From: Aurifilum marmelostoma
Lineage: Eukaryota > Ascomycota > Sordariomycetes > Diaporthales > Cryphonectriaceae
Length of the DNA stretch: 64,000 nt
Direction: 5' to 3'
Assembly: GCA_027559495.1 (NCBI GenBank)
Contig: JAMXSV010000017.1
Coordinates: forward strand, 682,001 to 746,000
The notes under the pieces were generated by a model. The model saw nothing but the letters and a program-made list of their open reading frames with translations, was not told where the DNA came from and searched no databases. Positions 34,197 to 46,948 of the stretch are shown piece after piece (position 1 is the stretch's first letter; each line of letters begins with the position of its first letter). The position numbers and the translations under genes were made by a program.

Positions 34197-37100
34197 TCAT
34201 CGAGCAGCGACCCGGTCTCCCCATCCGACGCCCCCCTCACTGGGCACTGCATCCTCATCAGACTCGTCATCGTCCTCTTCATCCTCCTCACGGGCTCCAT
34301 CGAGCTGGACCACACCACCACCAGCCTTGGCATCGGGCTTCCTCTTCTTCTCAAAGTCTTGTCTGTGGGCTTCCGCAAGAATGCCTCTGATACTCTTGTT
34401 GCCCATTGTCTCTGCGCGCGCCCGCCGTCTCACGTTGGGCGAGTCGCCGGTACCAGGCGTGCGAGCTTCTTCTGCTGCACCCGAAGGTCCGCCAGGTGTC
34501 TGTGGGGGCTCGGCGGCCGTTTGACGGCGGCTCGGCGTGCGCGCCACCACGCCGCTCCAGCTGACTCTTGCCCCAGACGGGCTGCGCACGAGCTCGTCTG
34601 TAATCTGGGGCGATTGAACCTGCTTTCCGCCGCCCGAATCCGAGCTGACTCTGCCGCTTGTCAGATAATCGGCCGGGACATCAAGATCATATGGCAGCGG
34701 TATGTCGCGGGAGGCCCTGTATTGCTTGACATTGGTGCAGTGCTCGTTCTCAACTCTCAGGAGCGTCCACATGCCGCGGCGGGTGACTTCGGAAAAGCCT
34801 ATGAGGAAGGAGGCGGTAGACGAGTGTTGGGTGTTGTGGGTGAAGATGGCATAGAAGATCCAATTGAAACGGAGAATTGGGTCGAGAACCATGATGAGGT
34901 AGTACGGCCAGCGGTATTTGAGAGCAGTAATGTCGCGAAGAAATCGATGCTGAGTGTGGGGTTGCAGAAGAGAGAAGTCCATGAAGATGTCCCAAAAAGC
35001 TGCAGAAGAAGAACAGGGTAAGCTATTGCACGGCACACGAACAGTAGGACGCCTGGCCTAACCTGTATAGAACCCATTGATGGTCGAGAAGACAACAAAG
35101 AGGGCCAAGTGTTGGTATGAATTTTGAATGCGGTAGACACTCAAGAAGACTCCTGCTAGAATGCTTGCCGTGTACTTGCCACAGTTGACAAGATGTGGAA
35201 ATATATTGCGGGTATCTCTGTAACGCCGGATACATTGCAAGAAACGCCTTGTGCAGCTGTCAGTATAGAAATTCCTCATGTCGATGCAGGCCTCTTTCAC
35301 GTACCAAATAGGTGGAAGACAGGCAAAAAATCCCAGCAGGCGTGAATGGTTTGAGTTGCAACGTTGAGGATTGTCCCATTCATTCGCGTACAAACAAAAG
35401 AAGAGCTCGATATTCTGGTACGGACCGTCAGATATGCGGGAAGGAAATCGGTTATGGGAGACTATCGGCCTGATGACTTACACACATGGCATATGTCAAG
35501 GAGCAGTACATATCTCCTAGGAAGAAGTCACGAAATTCGACGGGATATAAGCCTGCAAAGAATAGACGCCACTGCGAAAGCATCAGCATCAGCCCGTATA
35601 CAACTGGCAGAAGGGGAGAACAAATTCGAGGAGCCTACATGAGAGTATAGGAACCACTTCCGGCTCTTGTGAAATAGAACCGGAGCAGGAAGAAACAGGA
35701 TGGCAAAGGTGACACAGAGCAAGACGACCGGATAGTAGAGGTACATATCTGGCGACCCATATCTCGTGAAATTGAGCCACATGAACAGGCCCAGGAGGAA
35801 CAAGAAGAAGCTGGGGAACTCGGCCAGCTGCCTCCAGTCCAGCTGGCTCCGTGAGTCGAACTCGAAGATGAAGGGGTAGTTCACCCTGTTGGCCGTCCAC
35901 AGCTTGCAGTCAAGACAGAATAAGCTGAACAGGTACAACATGAGGAAGTAGCCCCCGTAGATCTGCAACAGGTAGCTCGTCTGCGTCCTCACTTCCTCAT
36001 CCTTGTCGAATAGGAGCTCTGCACCATATACGAGTCCCTGTATCGAGAAGACGGCGCCGATACCGATGAAGATGCCGTTCTGGAAGGCACTGCCAGATTC
36101 GTCTCTCTTCTTCTTGCTGAGGCTCCGCAGTTTGCCGGCTGCGATCTTGTGGTTACCACGCTCAAAGTATCGAGCGTACAGATCCTCGACGGCCTGCAGA
36201 TGCCCGTCCAGGACGTCCGAGTTGACGAACCAGCTCTTGTTGACCTTTTCCGTCATGTAACGGTAGGGTGGCCGCGCGTGGACAGTCTTGTCATATTTCT
36301 TATTCAATTTTCTGAAGGCTGTTCGGTTCAGGAATGCATAGGACTTGAGCAGCTCGAGGCCACGGTAGAACTCCTGCAGGGCCAACTTCAGCTTTCTCTT
36401 TGCGGTGCGGTAGGGCACCTCATCCTCGGGCGGACGACGAGAATAATCACGACCTCCATCATTGCCCTGATTGCCGTGTGCAGGTGTCCCCAGACGCTGC
36501 ATGGCCTTGGAGTTCGGACCGGGCCTGAACAATTTTGCCTTCAGGGGATCGAGCAGCGGAAGTTTAGCCCCGGTGGCCTGGTCGTTCTCCTTTGCGTGCT
36601 GTCCGTTTGTCTCTCCATTGCGCTTCCGGCGCCTAGCCTCCGCGATCTCCGATGTCCGCCTGTTACGCATCTCGTGCAGCTGCTCGCGGAGCAAGGCCAG
36701 CCTCTTGCCGGCGCTGTCCTCCTTCTGCCTGTAGAAAGTTTCCACCTTGTCGAGCTCGCTGTCGAGGAACTCGGCAAACTCGCGCTCCTTCTCCCTGACC
36801 TCGTCCAGCGCGCGCAAGTCGTACTCGCCCCTCGACTTGCGACGCTCAGCTGTGGAGCCCGTCATGGTGAACATCCTGCGGAGCCGAGCGCGGGGACTCT
36901 GTATGTCGCTTGGGGTCAAGCTCTGGAACGTCGCTCCAGAGGGGAGGGCGAGGCTGTCAGGTTCCTGGCGGTGCCCATCGTGACTCTCTCGATGCGACCC
37001 CGCCATGGAAGCAGTCCGCTGCAGGGCCTGCCGACCCAGCGAGAAGGCGGAGCTGACGCGGTTGTTGGATGGTCTTGCCCCCTGACCGATGGATGTGTTT

Positions 37101-37647
37101 GAAGGCACCCTCATGGCGGGTCCAGGGAGCTCTAGTAGGCTTGCCCTGTGGGTGAGGAATGGGTCATCATGGCCCTCAGCGGGTGTGGGGACAATGCTCC
37201 CATATTGCATGTCCGAGTCCGCCCCCTCGGTCAACCTCTGACGCTCGCCACGCTGCGGCACAGCGACAGGCCGTGGAGGAGACCGACCCATGGGGGCCGG
37301 ACTAGTCCGCAGCGGATCACCATCTTCGGCCGCGAGTTCAGCCCTCCTCAGGTCATAATTGCGGCTCGGTGGTGATGGCGTGCCGAACGGATGTGGTATA
37401 TCAGATGGCAGGATGTCGGACCTCCTGCTGGGCAAGATGGAAGCCGGTGTGCCATCAGCACGACTGATAGCCCTCGATATGGCCTTGATGTGCTTCTTGC
37501 CAGACTTGTAGTTGAGATACTTGACCCGCCATTCTGCGATCGAGTCAGCTCTTTCCCGTCTTCGGGCAGAAATGTGTGGATTAGGTGGCGTCTCTCCTCC
37601 TCCTTACCTGGGACGAGATCTCTCTCGAGCTCCTTTGCGAATTTCAT
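34197..37647 (-). CDS. SYG1: SYG1/XPR1-like phosphate-related membrane protein (SPX and EXS domains)
   Basis: Six exons on the minus strand: 37647-37608, 37533-35639, 35571-35482, 35414-35305, 35247-35063, 34999-34197; 1040 residues. The start MKFAKELERDLVPEWRVKYL with NYKSGKKHIKAI is the first part of an SPX domain. Its later part, after a long low-complexity insert, includes FYRGLELLKSYAFLNRTAFR and KLNKKYDKTVHA. SPX domains bind inositol pyrophosphates. Membrane spans and an EXS domain follow (WRLFFAGLYPVEFRDFFLGD, CLPPIWWRFLQCIRRYRDT, GFSEVTRRGMWTLLRVENEH). The C-terminal 180 residues are polar and acidic. XPR1 exports phosphate in animals; yeast Syg1 is linked to pheromone G-protein signalling and phosphate. 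A plasma-membrane phosphate-efflux or sensing role is inferred from the family. Confidence 0.93.
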
Positions 37648-40600
37648 TGTGACGTCAGACGCTACGAGCTGAGGCCCGAGATTGGGTTTGAGCCTTGCAT
37701 CAGAAGCACCTGTTCATCTTCGTCCCATTGCTCGTATTACAGACCTGGTTGGACACTGCAAGATGTGGCATGTAACCTGGATCCAATGTCGATGAGTGTG
37801 GATTGCAGAGCCTTGTTTGTACGTACAGGACGTAAACAAGAGGATCTTTCTGGTCAGGGTTATTTTTGGTTGGTCACTTAGGGGGGGTTAGGGGGGGGGG
37901 CGGGGGCCTGTAGCTCTAATTAGCTCGACCAATCAGCACAGCATTCCCCGCCACGCATTCCTCACCGCAAATGGCATTGCAGTAACTCAGTAAATTGCCG
38001 ACTGCGCGTGTCTAGGAAGATCTGCAACTGCGCCTGCCACAATACGATGATAATTAAACTACTATAGCGATTATACCACAGGAATTTTATTATCCCAAGG
38101 CCGATCAATTCAGCCTTGTCAGATGTTTTTTCCCCCGTTCCTTCTTAGCATGCACGATTCTGGGTCTACCAGTAGTAGTCTGTCTTTTGTCTGAGCAAAG
38201 AGCACTGCAGGGCTTAGTTAGCTAAGAGCTCGGCAGACGGCACCGAGACGATCTCGACCGTGCTTTGAGGCTCCGGTGCTCTCTAGCCTTGAGCTTGTGC
38301 TTTGAATCAGTGCCCGTCTACTACGGTCATTATGACGCTCTTTTCACCCTCTTCGCAACTTGTGATAAATTCTTATTCGATTTTTATTAGAAAATTGTGG
38401 TCATGGTTTCGTGTGGTTTCGGAAACGATCCTATAGGATGAAGGTGGTAATGGTCCTGCGGGACAGTTGGGCACCGTTTGAGGCTTAGCATTTGCTCAAC
38501 CAAGACTGACAGGCCACTCCCATTCTCCCAACGGTCAGCTGGCTGCAGGGCTGTCTGCGGCGGCAGATTGAGTTGCAGTAACGTTGCGTCTACTCGGTCA
38601 AAGGACTCTCTTTTTTTTTTTTTTTTTCCTTCCTCCCCTCTCACCATCGAGAATGGAGAATGACAAGAGAACTTACGAGAGAGGCTGTTGCATTTTTGTC
38701 CGTCTCGGAGCAAGCCGAAACACAACAGTCAGCTTTCATAAATCTAAACTTTGACCGACCATCAAAAAGACCGACTGTGTTGTATTGGTGGTACCTTTCG
38801 TCTTGTCCATCTGTTGCTGCTGACAGCCTGGTCCATATACCATACCAGCAAAGCAGAATTCAGCATATGCCTTCTCCATCGTGAGAGTTGTTGCGCTGCG
38901 ATGAAGGCCTCATCCAGCACAGGTCTACTTGACCTTCACCTTCACCTTCAGGTCCACCCTGTTCCCCACGATCTTTCCAGAGATGACGTTGGCTTTTCGC
39001 TCAACCCCCTAATCCGGGCCCCCGGCTCGTCTACATAGCCGCCACCCCCGGACCTCGAATTCGGAACCAGATTCTTCTCAAGCCCTGATCCAGGTTTTTT
39101 TCTGTTTTTTTCTTCTTTTTTTCTCTCCTCCTTTCTCTTTCCTTTCAGTCCTGCCTCCATTCCATTTCCACCTTTGCCCACTGGCCCACCTTGCCCTGAG
39201 AAAGGCGGGCTCCACGAAATCTGGAAAGAGGATTCGGATCTTGACGCGTATACTAACGACGTCCTCGGCCGATGAGCCGGCGTTAGAAGGTGGTTATGAG
39301 AAAATTATCACAACTAATATAGTATACGTGTGCAGGGGCCGGTACCAACCGTGAGAAAAATGGAATCTCGATCGAGATCTCAGAGCGGCATCGGGATTTC
39401 GCTTCACCACATCTTGAGGCTATTCATGAAAAGCCAGACCACGAAGCAGCTCTCGGCCGCAACAGGAACAAGGGAGCTGCGCGTTTTCCCCCCTTGTAGC
39501 CGCTCAGGGCCGAACTCACGATTGCTCCTCCCTGTTCAAAAGGTCAATGCATATAGTGTCCGGACGTGCCTTACTGGAAGCGGTAGCGAAGCAAGAAGAG
39601 AAACTACGCCAAGTGATAAGACCATCGCAAAGCTAGCCAGGCCAAGAGTCTTCCTTTCCGCGTCCCTCGTCCAAAATCTGGGAATGGCCTCATCGCTTCC
39701 GTGATACGAAGTCTCCCGGCGCTTTTCTAGCCGTTTCCCTTACCAATTTTTTTTCTCCATGTATTTACTACGTATTCTTTCCTTTTTCTTTTTTTGTCCT
39801 CCATTCGACAGGCCCCCCTCGTCACATCCGGAAAGATACCTCCGTCGTCAGTTGTACTCGGGAAGAACACGATGCTCCACCACAGTGAGCTTGTCTACTC
39901 TACTCTCCCCACCTCGCTTCTTGACATCGGCACCGATGCCCTGTTTCTGTAGACCCCTCTCCATCTTCTAAACGCTGCTGCTCCCAGGGTGCCGTGAACT
40001 GCAAGACTTTGGCGGCCAAAAGGACCTGCCTTGGGCCTCCTTGCTGATGAGTAGGTGTACATATAACCAATAAGCTCTCTCTCTCTCTCTCTTATTCCAC
40101 TTAACGTGCCTCTTGCTTCCTCCACCAACTCTATCCGGGCTGTGGAACAGTAAAAAACAAAGTACAAAGCGCGCCGCGTTCTTGGCATGGTCTGCCCGGT
40201 CAACGAGGCTAAGCAACCAGCCCATCCCGCATCTGCCCTCGCCAGAAGTTTCAAGAAGCCTCCCGTGCCTCCGCAAACCTCCGTTATAATTTCGATCCAA
40301 CTTGGGGAGGGCGAAGCACCATCAGGGTTCACCAACCGGTCCACCACGATGGTGGAGACAAGACGAAAGATGGCGGCCCCCAAGGGCAAGAAACAAGAAC
40401 GACAACACCAGTCAAGCGCTGGGGACTACCGCACGTGCGCAGACAGGGCTTATGCGGTGTTGTGCATGCTTTACAATAGGTTACATGGCCTGGAAGTATC
40501 AGTACTTCTCACCTGGTTCGAACTTTTGTCACTGCCTGTTTTTTACGCCCCACCCTCGATCTGTACGGTCATTTCCCTGTTACACACACACATCTTTGCA

Positions 40601-43600
40601 GTAAAGACAAGTCACCCAAGAAAAAGAGAAGGAAAAAAAAGAATACCTCACAGGGGAATCTTTCTGCCTGCTGCTAGCCTCAAGAGCCTAGGCCTGATCC
40701 TCGGGCTTATGCCTGTCCTCTCGGGCGGGTTAAGGAAGCGCTGCTGCATGCAATTGCTGCACCGCTGTGGACCCAAAAAAAAAAACACGCAGATAAGCAG
40801 GGGGCTGCCTGTCCTGGTCCTCAAGGGAACCCCCCCCCCAGGTCCAGAGGGAGAGAGCCCCGCTGCCGCCCTGCTGCAGAAAGGAGGGAAGTCGAGGAAG
40901 GAAGAGCCGGCCAATTAGAGTTGGAGAGGGATGGTTTGCACATGTTTGTTGTTGTTCTGGTGGCTAGGCTCTGAATGCAGACTGCAGCGCGAGCCGGATG
41001 AGACCAGCCGAAGCGAGGTACTTATAACACGCCATTGCATTAGTAGAACTGCAGTCGTTGGTCCCCGCCCCTCTCTCTGACATGCATATTGATTGTTGTG
41101 ATAGTGTGGTTGGGCTGGGAGGAAGGTGAGATACTTACTATTTTCTGGTCAGAACTGTCAGAACCATTTATGCAGGCCGACCTTTTGTGAGCACACGCAC
41201 GCCTGCTGCAACGTAGCCTGACGCCATTGAGGCCATTCGCACCTCTCTCTGACTCAGTCCTTGGCTCATAGTCACTATAGTACTTGGTACTTTAAATATT
41301 ACATACATAGTACGCGACGGAGCCTGGATATGTAGAGGAGGGTGAGGAGCAGATGTGGGGCGGTGTGGACTGGCAAGATCCGGATTCCGGGCTAAACCTC
41401 CCACGGCGGTATCACGACGGCAAGTGGGATTGCAGGACCATGGTTCGTAGGCGATAACACGCCCCAGATATACATACCTAGGTCACCAACCTACCTTGTG
41501 AAGCACTCAAAGAACCTGTTTGGCCCCCTTCCCCCTTCTTACTCTTCTTGTTTGGCCGTACCAAGACATCGGCCCAATCCTTCTCAATACTACCATATGA
41601 TTATGTAGTGACGCTCGGAGCGCCCGGCCTTTTGGATGTGGTACGATGTATTGCAGGAGGAACCCACCGCGCACTCTGTTGAGTTTCTTGAAAGGCAAGA
41701 AGAACGAAAAAAAAAAAAAAAAAAAGAAACAAAGAAAGGAAAAAAAAAAAAACAACTTCCTGCATATACCATGTATGCAAAGCAACCCCAGAAACTTCCT
41801 TGCTCGGAAATGCAGGTTGCAGGTTGCAGCAGCAGCAGCAGCAGCAGCGGGGACAGCAGGAAGAAAAGAAGGTCGTACCGCGGCTCGATAATCGGCATAG
41901 CCAGGATGCAGCAGCTCCCTGTGAGCATGGAGAGAGCAGGTTCCAAGGACCTAACCCTGCGCATGGTACACAATGCGTTCCGCAGGTTGATGAGATTTAC
42001 CCCTACCTTCGTTGAGGTGAGGTGAGACATGCATGCGGCCGTCCCTTTTGTCAGATTGACAGCTCTAGAGGCCGGAGGGGTAGGCTACGAGTGGCCAGAC
42101 GGTGTCGAGATACGAAAGAAAAATGTGGCGGGAATGATAGGCTTTGCATAGTTGAAGATGGCTGGTGATTTGAACCTGACAAAGCCGGGCGGCATGGATG
42201 GTATGTAGAGTACATGCAGTAGTACCGCTGGCTGCGGCACGGCCAGCTTCCTTCCCCCGCATTAGGGCACACATCTGTTCTCCTACATGTCTATCCTTGA
42301 AACATGGAGCTTGCGACCATCCCCTGAGTCAATTGCAGGTGTGTTCATACCCCGAGTTGTTGTTGGAGTATGTTGAAGTAGGGGTTCATCGTCCCTTGCG
42401 CCGCTCACTGCATAATGCGACATCGGGCAATAAAATGGTACGGACCAATCTTGACTCTCTTTGATCTAATTCAAAACAATGTCACTGTCAGGAACAGATT
42501 AGGTATGACCTCTCTCCTGCCCTTCGGATTCAAGTGCCTTCCAAAGTTCTTGATTCTAGAAGACCTTAGGGACGGCGATCAGAAGAGACTCCACGTCAAG
42601 GGGGAAAGGGGAAGGGAAAGAACAAGAGTCGTTGCAGGGTGACACCCGTGCCGATCGATCCACCGTCCATGATATTTCAACCGTCATCAGGATGAGTGAT
42701 TACCGAGTATCCTCCAGACAGGTCAGTTCATTCACATGGTACGATACGCAACCGTCGATTTCGATGGCTCGACGTGACGAACGACCAGCGGGTACCAGCC
42801 TGCCAGCGTGGATGGGGGGCAGAGGCGAACCTGGCAGCTGCAGCCAGGGGGTGGCGGCGGGCGGGGGGACATATCGAATCCGGCCCCACAACGTAAGTAC
42901 AAGTAAATACTCTTGAGGAGACCAGAGGTTACAGTACCTGACTTTTCCTGGAGCAAAAAAAAGAGGAGACATACTCACACGGCAAGTGGTCTATCACTTT
43001 CAGTGACCCATGAGCCGTGTGTCTGGAATATTTCGGGCATCCTGTTCCTGTTGTCGGGAATTGATGTTCTTCCGGCAGCTAAGGGCACACACACACCATG
43101 CCAGAAGAAGGGGGAGGGGAAGAGGTGGAGGTTGGTGGTCTGAGACGTGGAAGCATTCCAAGCGGTGGTCGATAGACAGTGTTGGTACAGTAATTGTAGC
43201 AACAGGGGGAGGAGAGTGACCTGTCGGTCTCCAATTGGTGATGCATCAGATCCGGCAGGTTGGTTTTTCCAAGAATTCCCCTTTCATGCTTCTGCGAGAC
43301 GAGATCTCGATTCAAATGTTGATACTTGCCATTTTCTGAAAGCGCCGAGGCTGAACCCCAGGAACAGGTTCGTCCAGTGTGCCAATTCAACAATAACAAG
43401 GCAGCCATTTTAGTTGTGTACCGTCATGTTTGGGCGGGAGGGACGGTACCTATTACATCAGACCCGGATAGACTCCGATGATTGGCTGTGCTCATGGGAG
43501 AGACAAGGCATTTCCTCGGTGGATCTCATGGCGCTTGCTTGCGGGAAGACTGGGTTTTGGCATCATCAATTTGTCTGGCGCACACACACAAATCCCATCC

Positions 43601-45841
43601 CTCCCGGAATCGGGAACAACCCTGAGGGGTGGGGGTGGAAAAGAGAAACAGGAAAGAAGAAAAAAAGGTACCGAAAAAAATTAGGAAAATAAAAATACAA
43701 TAAATCACAGACAACAGTGGCCCTCTGAAACGGCCGGCCTTACTGGACGGCGACCGGCGAGGACAAATTAGGAATCAGCATTGATGATACTTTTTGTGTG
43801 CGTGTGTGGTAGCGTTGATGGATTGTACTGAGTAAAAACAGCGTCAGATTCCACTCACATGAGATTTTCTGAGCACCTGCATGAGGGATGGACCTGATCC
43901 CTCTCGAATCTCACACACAAGGCTGAGGATTATATTTTCTCTTATCTTTTTTTCTTTTGTCCTCCCTCTCGCTGCTCACACAACAGTCGGCCGCCGTCAG
44001 AGAAATGAAGACAGACGCTGAGGACGAAAAGACAAGAACAAACATGTTGTGTCGTCAATCAGTAGTCATCTATCTGTATTGCTGTCATGTACTGTGTGCC
44101 ATGCCCACACAGCCGCATGCTACATACAACAGCATTACCTGCTATAGTGGGCAGAAGCATTCCGTACTCGTACCCGTTCCGTGGTGCTAAGTACCTACTA
44201 AGTCTTGCAAGAGCAGAGCCTGGGTCCCCCCTGCAAGATACAAGCATCACTACCCCACCAAGCTTGACAACGCTGATAGTACCTAAATTGTCGAGGCGCT
44301 AGCCAAGTCGAGAAAGTAACGAGCGCGACTGAGCGCCCTCGCAGAAACATCCGCTTGCTCGCTTGGCAGCCCAGACTACCAGTCAATGTCTTTCAAAAGC
44401 CTTGTCGTCCCTCCTCCTCCTCCACCCGACCTGCGCCCGAGCCCACCTTGTTTAACCTGGGTTCCGACCAGCTCCCCTCTCAAGTCCAGTCCTGTTGCTG
44501 CTCCTCCTCCACGGACCAGCACCCAGTTTCAGCTCCCCAGCCTGGGACCGATTGGACACGTGCAGAGTTGATCGCCCCCTCGGTCTCTTGCCTGTTCCCT
44601 GAAAAGAGCCTGGTCGGCAAGCATCAATAAAAGCCAGCACATATTGGCAGCTAGACATCATCAAGCTTCCACCCCTGGAAACAGGAACAGGAAAAGAAGA
44701 AGAAAAAAAAAGCAACAAGCAAAAAAAAGAAAACCCCGGCACCATATCCTTACCCTTTCTTGACCTTGGACACCTCCCTGCATCTGCACAACTCTCTCAC
44801 ATCCTGCTCACCGATTTTAAGTGTGGACTTACCCAGCAAGAGGATCCTGGCGTGCACACTTGAAGCATCTCGTGGGATCCCGACATCAAGACTGCAAGAA
44901 GACGAGACAAGAAAGAGAGAGAATTAAAACAAGAAAAGAACAGCGAAACAGCAGCACAACAACAAAAAACCAGGCAGGCCCTGCCAAGACTGCAACGTTG
45001 GACCGTCATCTCTTGCCCCCTCCAGCGCTAATTCATACGACACCCAGGGCCTTGGTTCAGTGATGCTGCGGTGGCTCTGATCGGCAGCGCAACAGTCAGC
45101 ACTGTCTTTTCTTAAGCGCCGACCCCCTCCAGTCCAGTCCAGCGCACAACACAGCGCAGTCTTGCTACACTTTCTCCCATCGCTCCTCTTTCAATCACAA
45201 ATATCAGACCTCGACCTTGTCTTTGTGCAGTACCTTAGCCTCAACCTGGCGAGCAGCAAGCAAGGCAGTCTTCTCTTTCTCCAACAACGCCGTTCCCAGC
45301 ATCGCGGCTCTTCCCGAACTTACCCCATTTCCAACAACAGCGAGCAGCCTACCGAGTCGCCAATCTCTTTCCAGGCGGTAGCGAAACGAACAGACAAGAC
45401 CACTCAAACCACGCGGCCTCTTCGTCGCACAACTCATGACTGGCGTGATTTAGGGTCCGAAACACGCTGCTGTCTCGTTGCACCTCTTGTTCTCCTCTTT
45501 TTCCTTCTCTCTGCGTTGGAGCACCTGCGACCCTCGGATCGCTGGCACTGCCTCAGTTCCTATCCGACAGAACACTGCGCCAAAAGAAAATTGCGCAGTA
45601 CGACAACGCGTGCGTACTTCACCTCGCGCCCAGGGACAAAACCTACTCCACTCTCGCAACCTGGGTCCATCGACCGGTCTTTTCGGGCCCTGCGTTCGTC
45701 ATTTCCAACCCGAGGGGCCGCCACGACGGCACTACCGTGATAGATCCTTATCCTTAGGGTCCTGAGCCGCTTCTTGAACCTTTTTAAAACCACTCAACAA
45801 GCTCCCGCCCGCCTGTGCGATCCGTCGGGCCTCTTTTGAGG
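37648..45841. other. 8.2-kb region without a supportable gene
   Basis: The longest gene-free stretch of the window. It contains a G-rich array at 37878-37906, a T run near 38611, an ACCTTC repeat near 38931-38950, a (CT)n tract near 40078-40090, A runs at 41707-41725 and 41740-41752, and (GCA)7 at 41826-41846. The largest open frame (40187-40918, 243 codons) has no domain and its lysine stretches come from A runs. From about 44590 to 45840 the sequence is G-poor, CA/CT- and A-rich and leader-like, so the gene at 45842 may have a long 5' UTR. I see no transposon ORF, tRNA or terminal repeat. Confidence 0.55.
41707..41846. repeat. Low-complexity block: two A runs and (GCA)7
   Basis: A19 at 41707-41725, A12-13 at about 41740-41752 and seven GCA units at 41826-41846 in the gene-free region. 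Confidence 0.9.
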
Positions 45842-46948
45842 ATGCTCGAATCTCAAGTCCCAAGGCGACGTCCAGTGCCCGACTCTTCGATCCAGATTCC
45901 CTATACACACTCCCGCACTCGAACGACATCATCTGGCATCTTTCCCGTGCAGATCCAACAGCCGCAACCGCAAGCTATGTACCTCAGCCAGCCACAACAA
46001 TATGGCCGCCAGCGCCGCACGCCTTCCGTGAATACCTTCAGTTCCGTCTCGAGCGGGGGCGGGGGCGAAAGAGGCCCCCCCCCTCCGGCGGCGTATCGAA
46101 ACTCTCCTCCCAGCGTGGACCTGCGCCGCTCCACCTCTTCTCGGTCCAACGGCTCCGTACAGCCTCTCAGCTATGTCGCGCTCCTGCGAAAACAAAAGGC
46201 CACCGTCTGGTGCGACCGCGCACAGCCAGAAGACCCTTACATGCTCGCCAAACAAAAACAGGCCAAGATGCGAGCTCTCCAGACGGTGGGGTCGGGCACT
46301 GGCTCCGGCTCCTCGGGCGGCAACCGCACAGCCACCGGCCTCAGCAGCGCTGGCGGCAAGGTGGTAGGCAAGATCCGACACCACGGCAAGCCCGCGGTGG
46401 TCGGGTACTCGCCAGATAGCAACTATGTGGGCGTGGGCGGCGTACCATTACGCCTCAGCGCAACCGAGGTGGAAGGCGAGGATTCTGATGATGACGATAT
46501 GGCGAGCCAGCGGCTGCACCACCGCAGGACTGGCAGCAGCGGGCGGTCCAGCACGGCAGGCAGCATCGGGCGGAGGGGTCTGAGCTACCGAACATCTACA
46601 GGCAGCGGTCTTCAGATGACAGGCGGCGGCTCTCAGAACAGCCGGAGGTGGACGGGTAGCGGTGGAGAGAACACACCCGAGAGGAGAGCAAGCCTCGCCG
46701 ACACCGCGTCAGACAGGCGGCCACCGAGTGACACGGCAAGCGGAAGCAGTAGCATGGGCGAGCGCGCCGACGATGTGCCGGAGCTGGACCCCGCCGCGGC
46801 GCGCCTGGCAAGCAACAGCCTGATGAACGCGACACTGACGAGGGAGAAGAGCGTCAAGAACCCAGACGAGCTGCGCAGGAGAGGCAGCGTCGACGAGAGG
46901 ACAATGACGCTTACGTCCGGAAGGCTCTTCATCGCCAACCCGGACTGA
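45842..46948 (+). CDS. Conserved fungal protein of unknown function (Ser/Gly-rich)
   Basis: A single exon of 368 residues from 45842 (MLESQVPRRRPVP). An internal ATG at 45977 (MYLSQPQQYGRQRRTPSVNT) is an equally plausible start. Islands that look conserved in filamentous ascomycetes are NSPPSVDLRRSTSSRSNGS, SYVALLRKQKATVWCDRAQP, KIRHHGKPAVVGYSP, VPLRLSATEVEGEDSDDDD, and the C-terminal RRGSVDERTMTLTSGRLFIA. Between them the protein is rich in Ser, Gly and Arg and probably disordered. No catalytic motif, signal peptide or membrane span is visible. RRGSVDE and several R-x-x-S sites could be kinase targets. I do not know its function. It follows the long gene-free region and may have a long leader. 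Confidence 0.8.
   Translation: MLESQVPRRRPVPDSSIQIPYTHSRTRTTSSGIFPVQIQQPQPQAMYLSQPQQYGRQRRTPSVNTFSSVSSGGGGERGPPPPAAYRNSPPSVDLRRSTSSRSNGSVQPLSYVALLRKQKATVWCDRAQPEDPYMLAKQKQAKMRALQTVGSGTGSGSSGGNRTATGLSSAGGKVVGKIRHHGKPAVVGYSPDSNYVGVGGVPLRLSATEVEGEDSDDDDMASQRLHHRRTGSSGRSSTAGSIGRRGLSYRTSTGSGLQMTGGGSQNSRRWTGSGGENTPERRASLADTASDRRPPSDTASGSSSMGERADDVPELDPAAARLASNSLMNATLTREKSVKNPDELRRRGSVDERTMTLTSGRLFIANPD

Noticed and set aside
36149..37102. 317-codon plus-strand open frame
   Set aside because: Antisense to the SYG1-like SPX exon; no recognisable content.
37878..37906. True interstitial telomere
   Set aside because: Only two TTA-G units with unequal G runs; not a tandem TTAGGG array.
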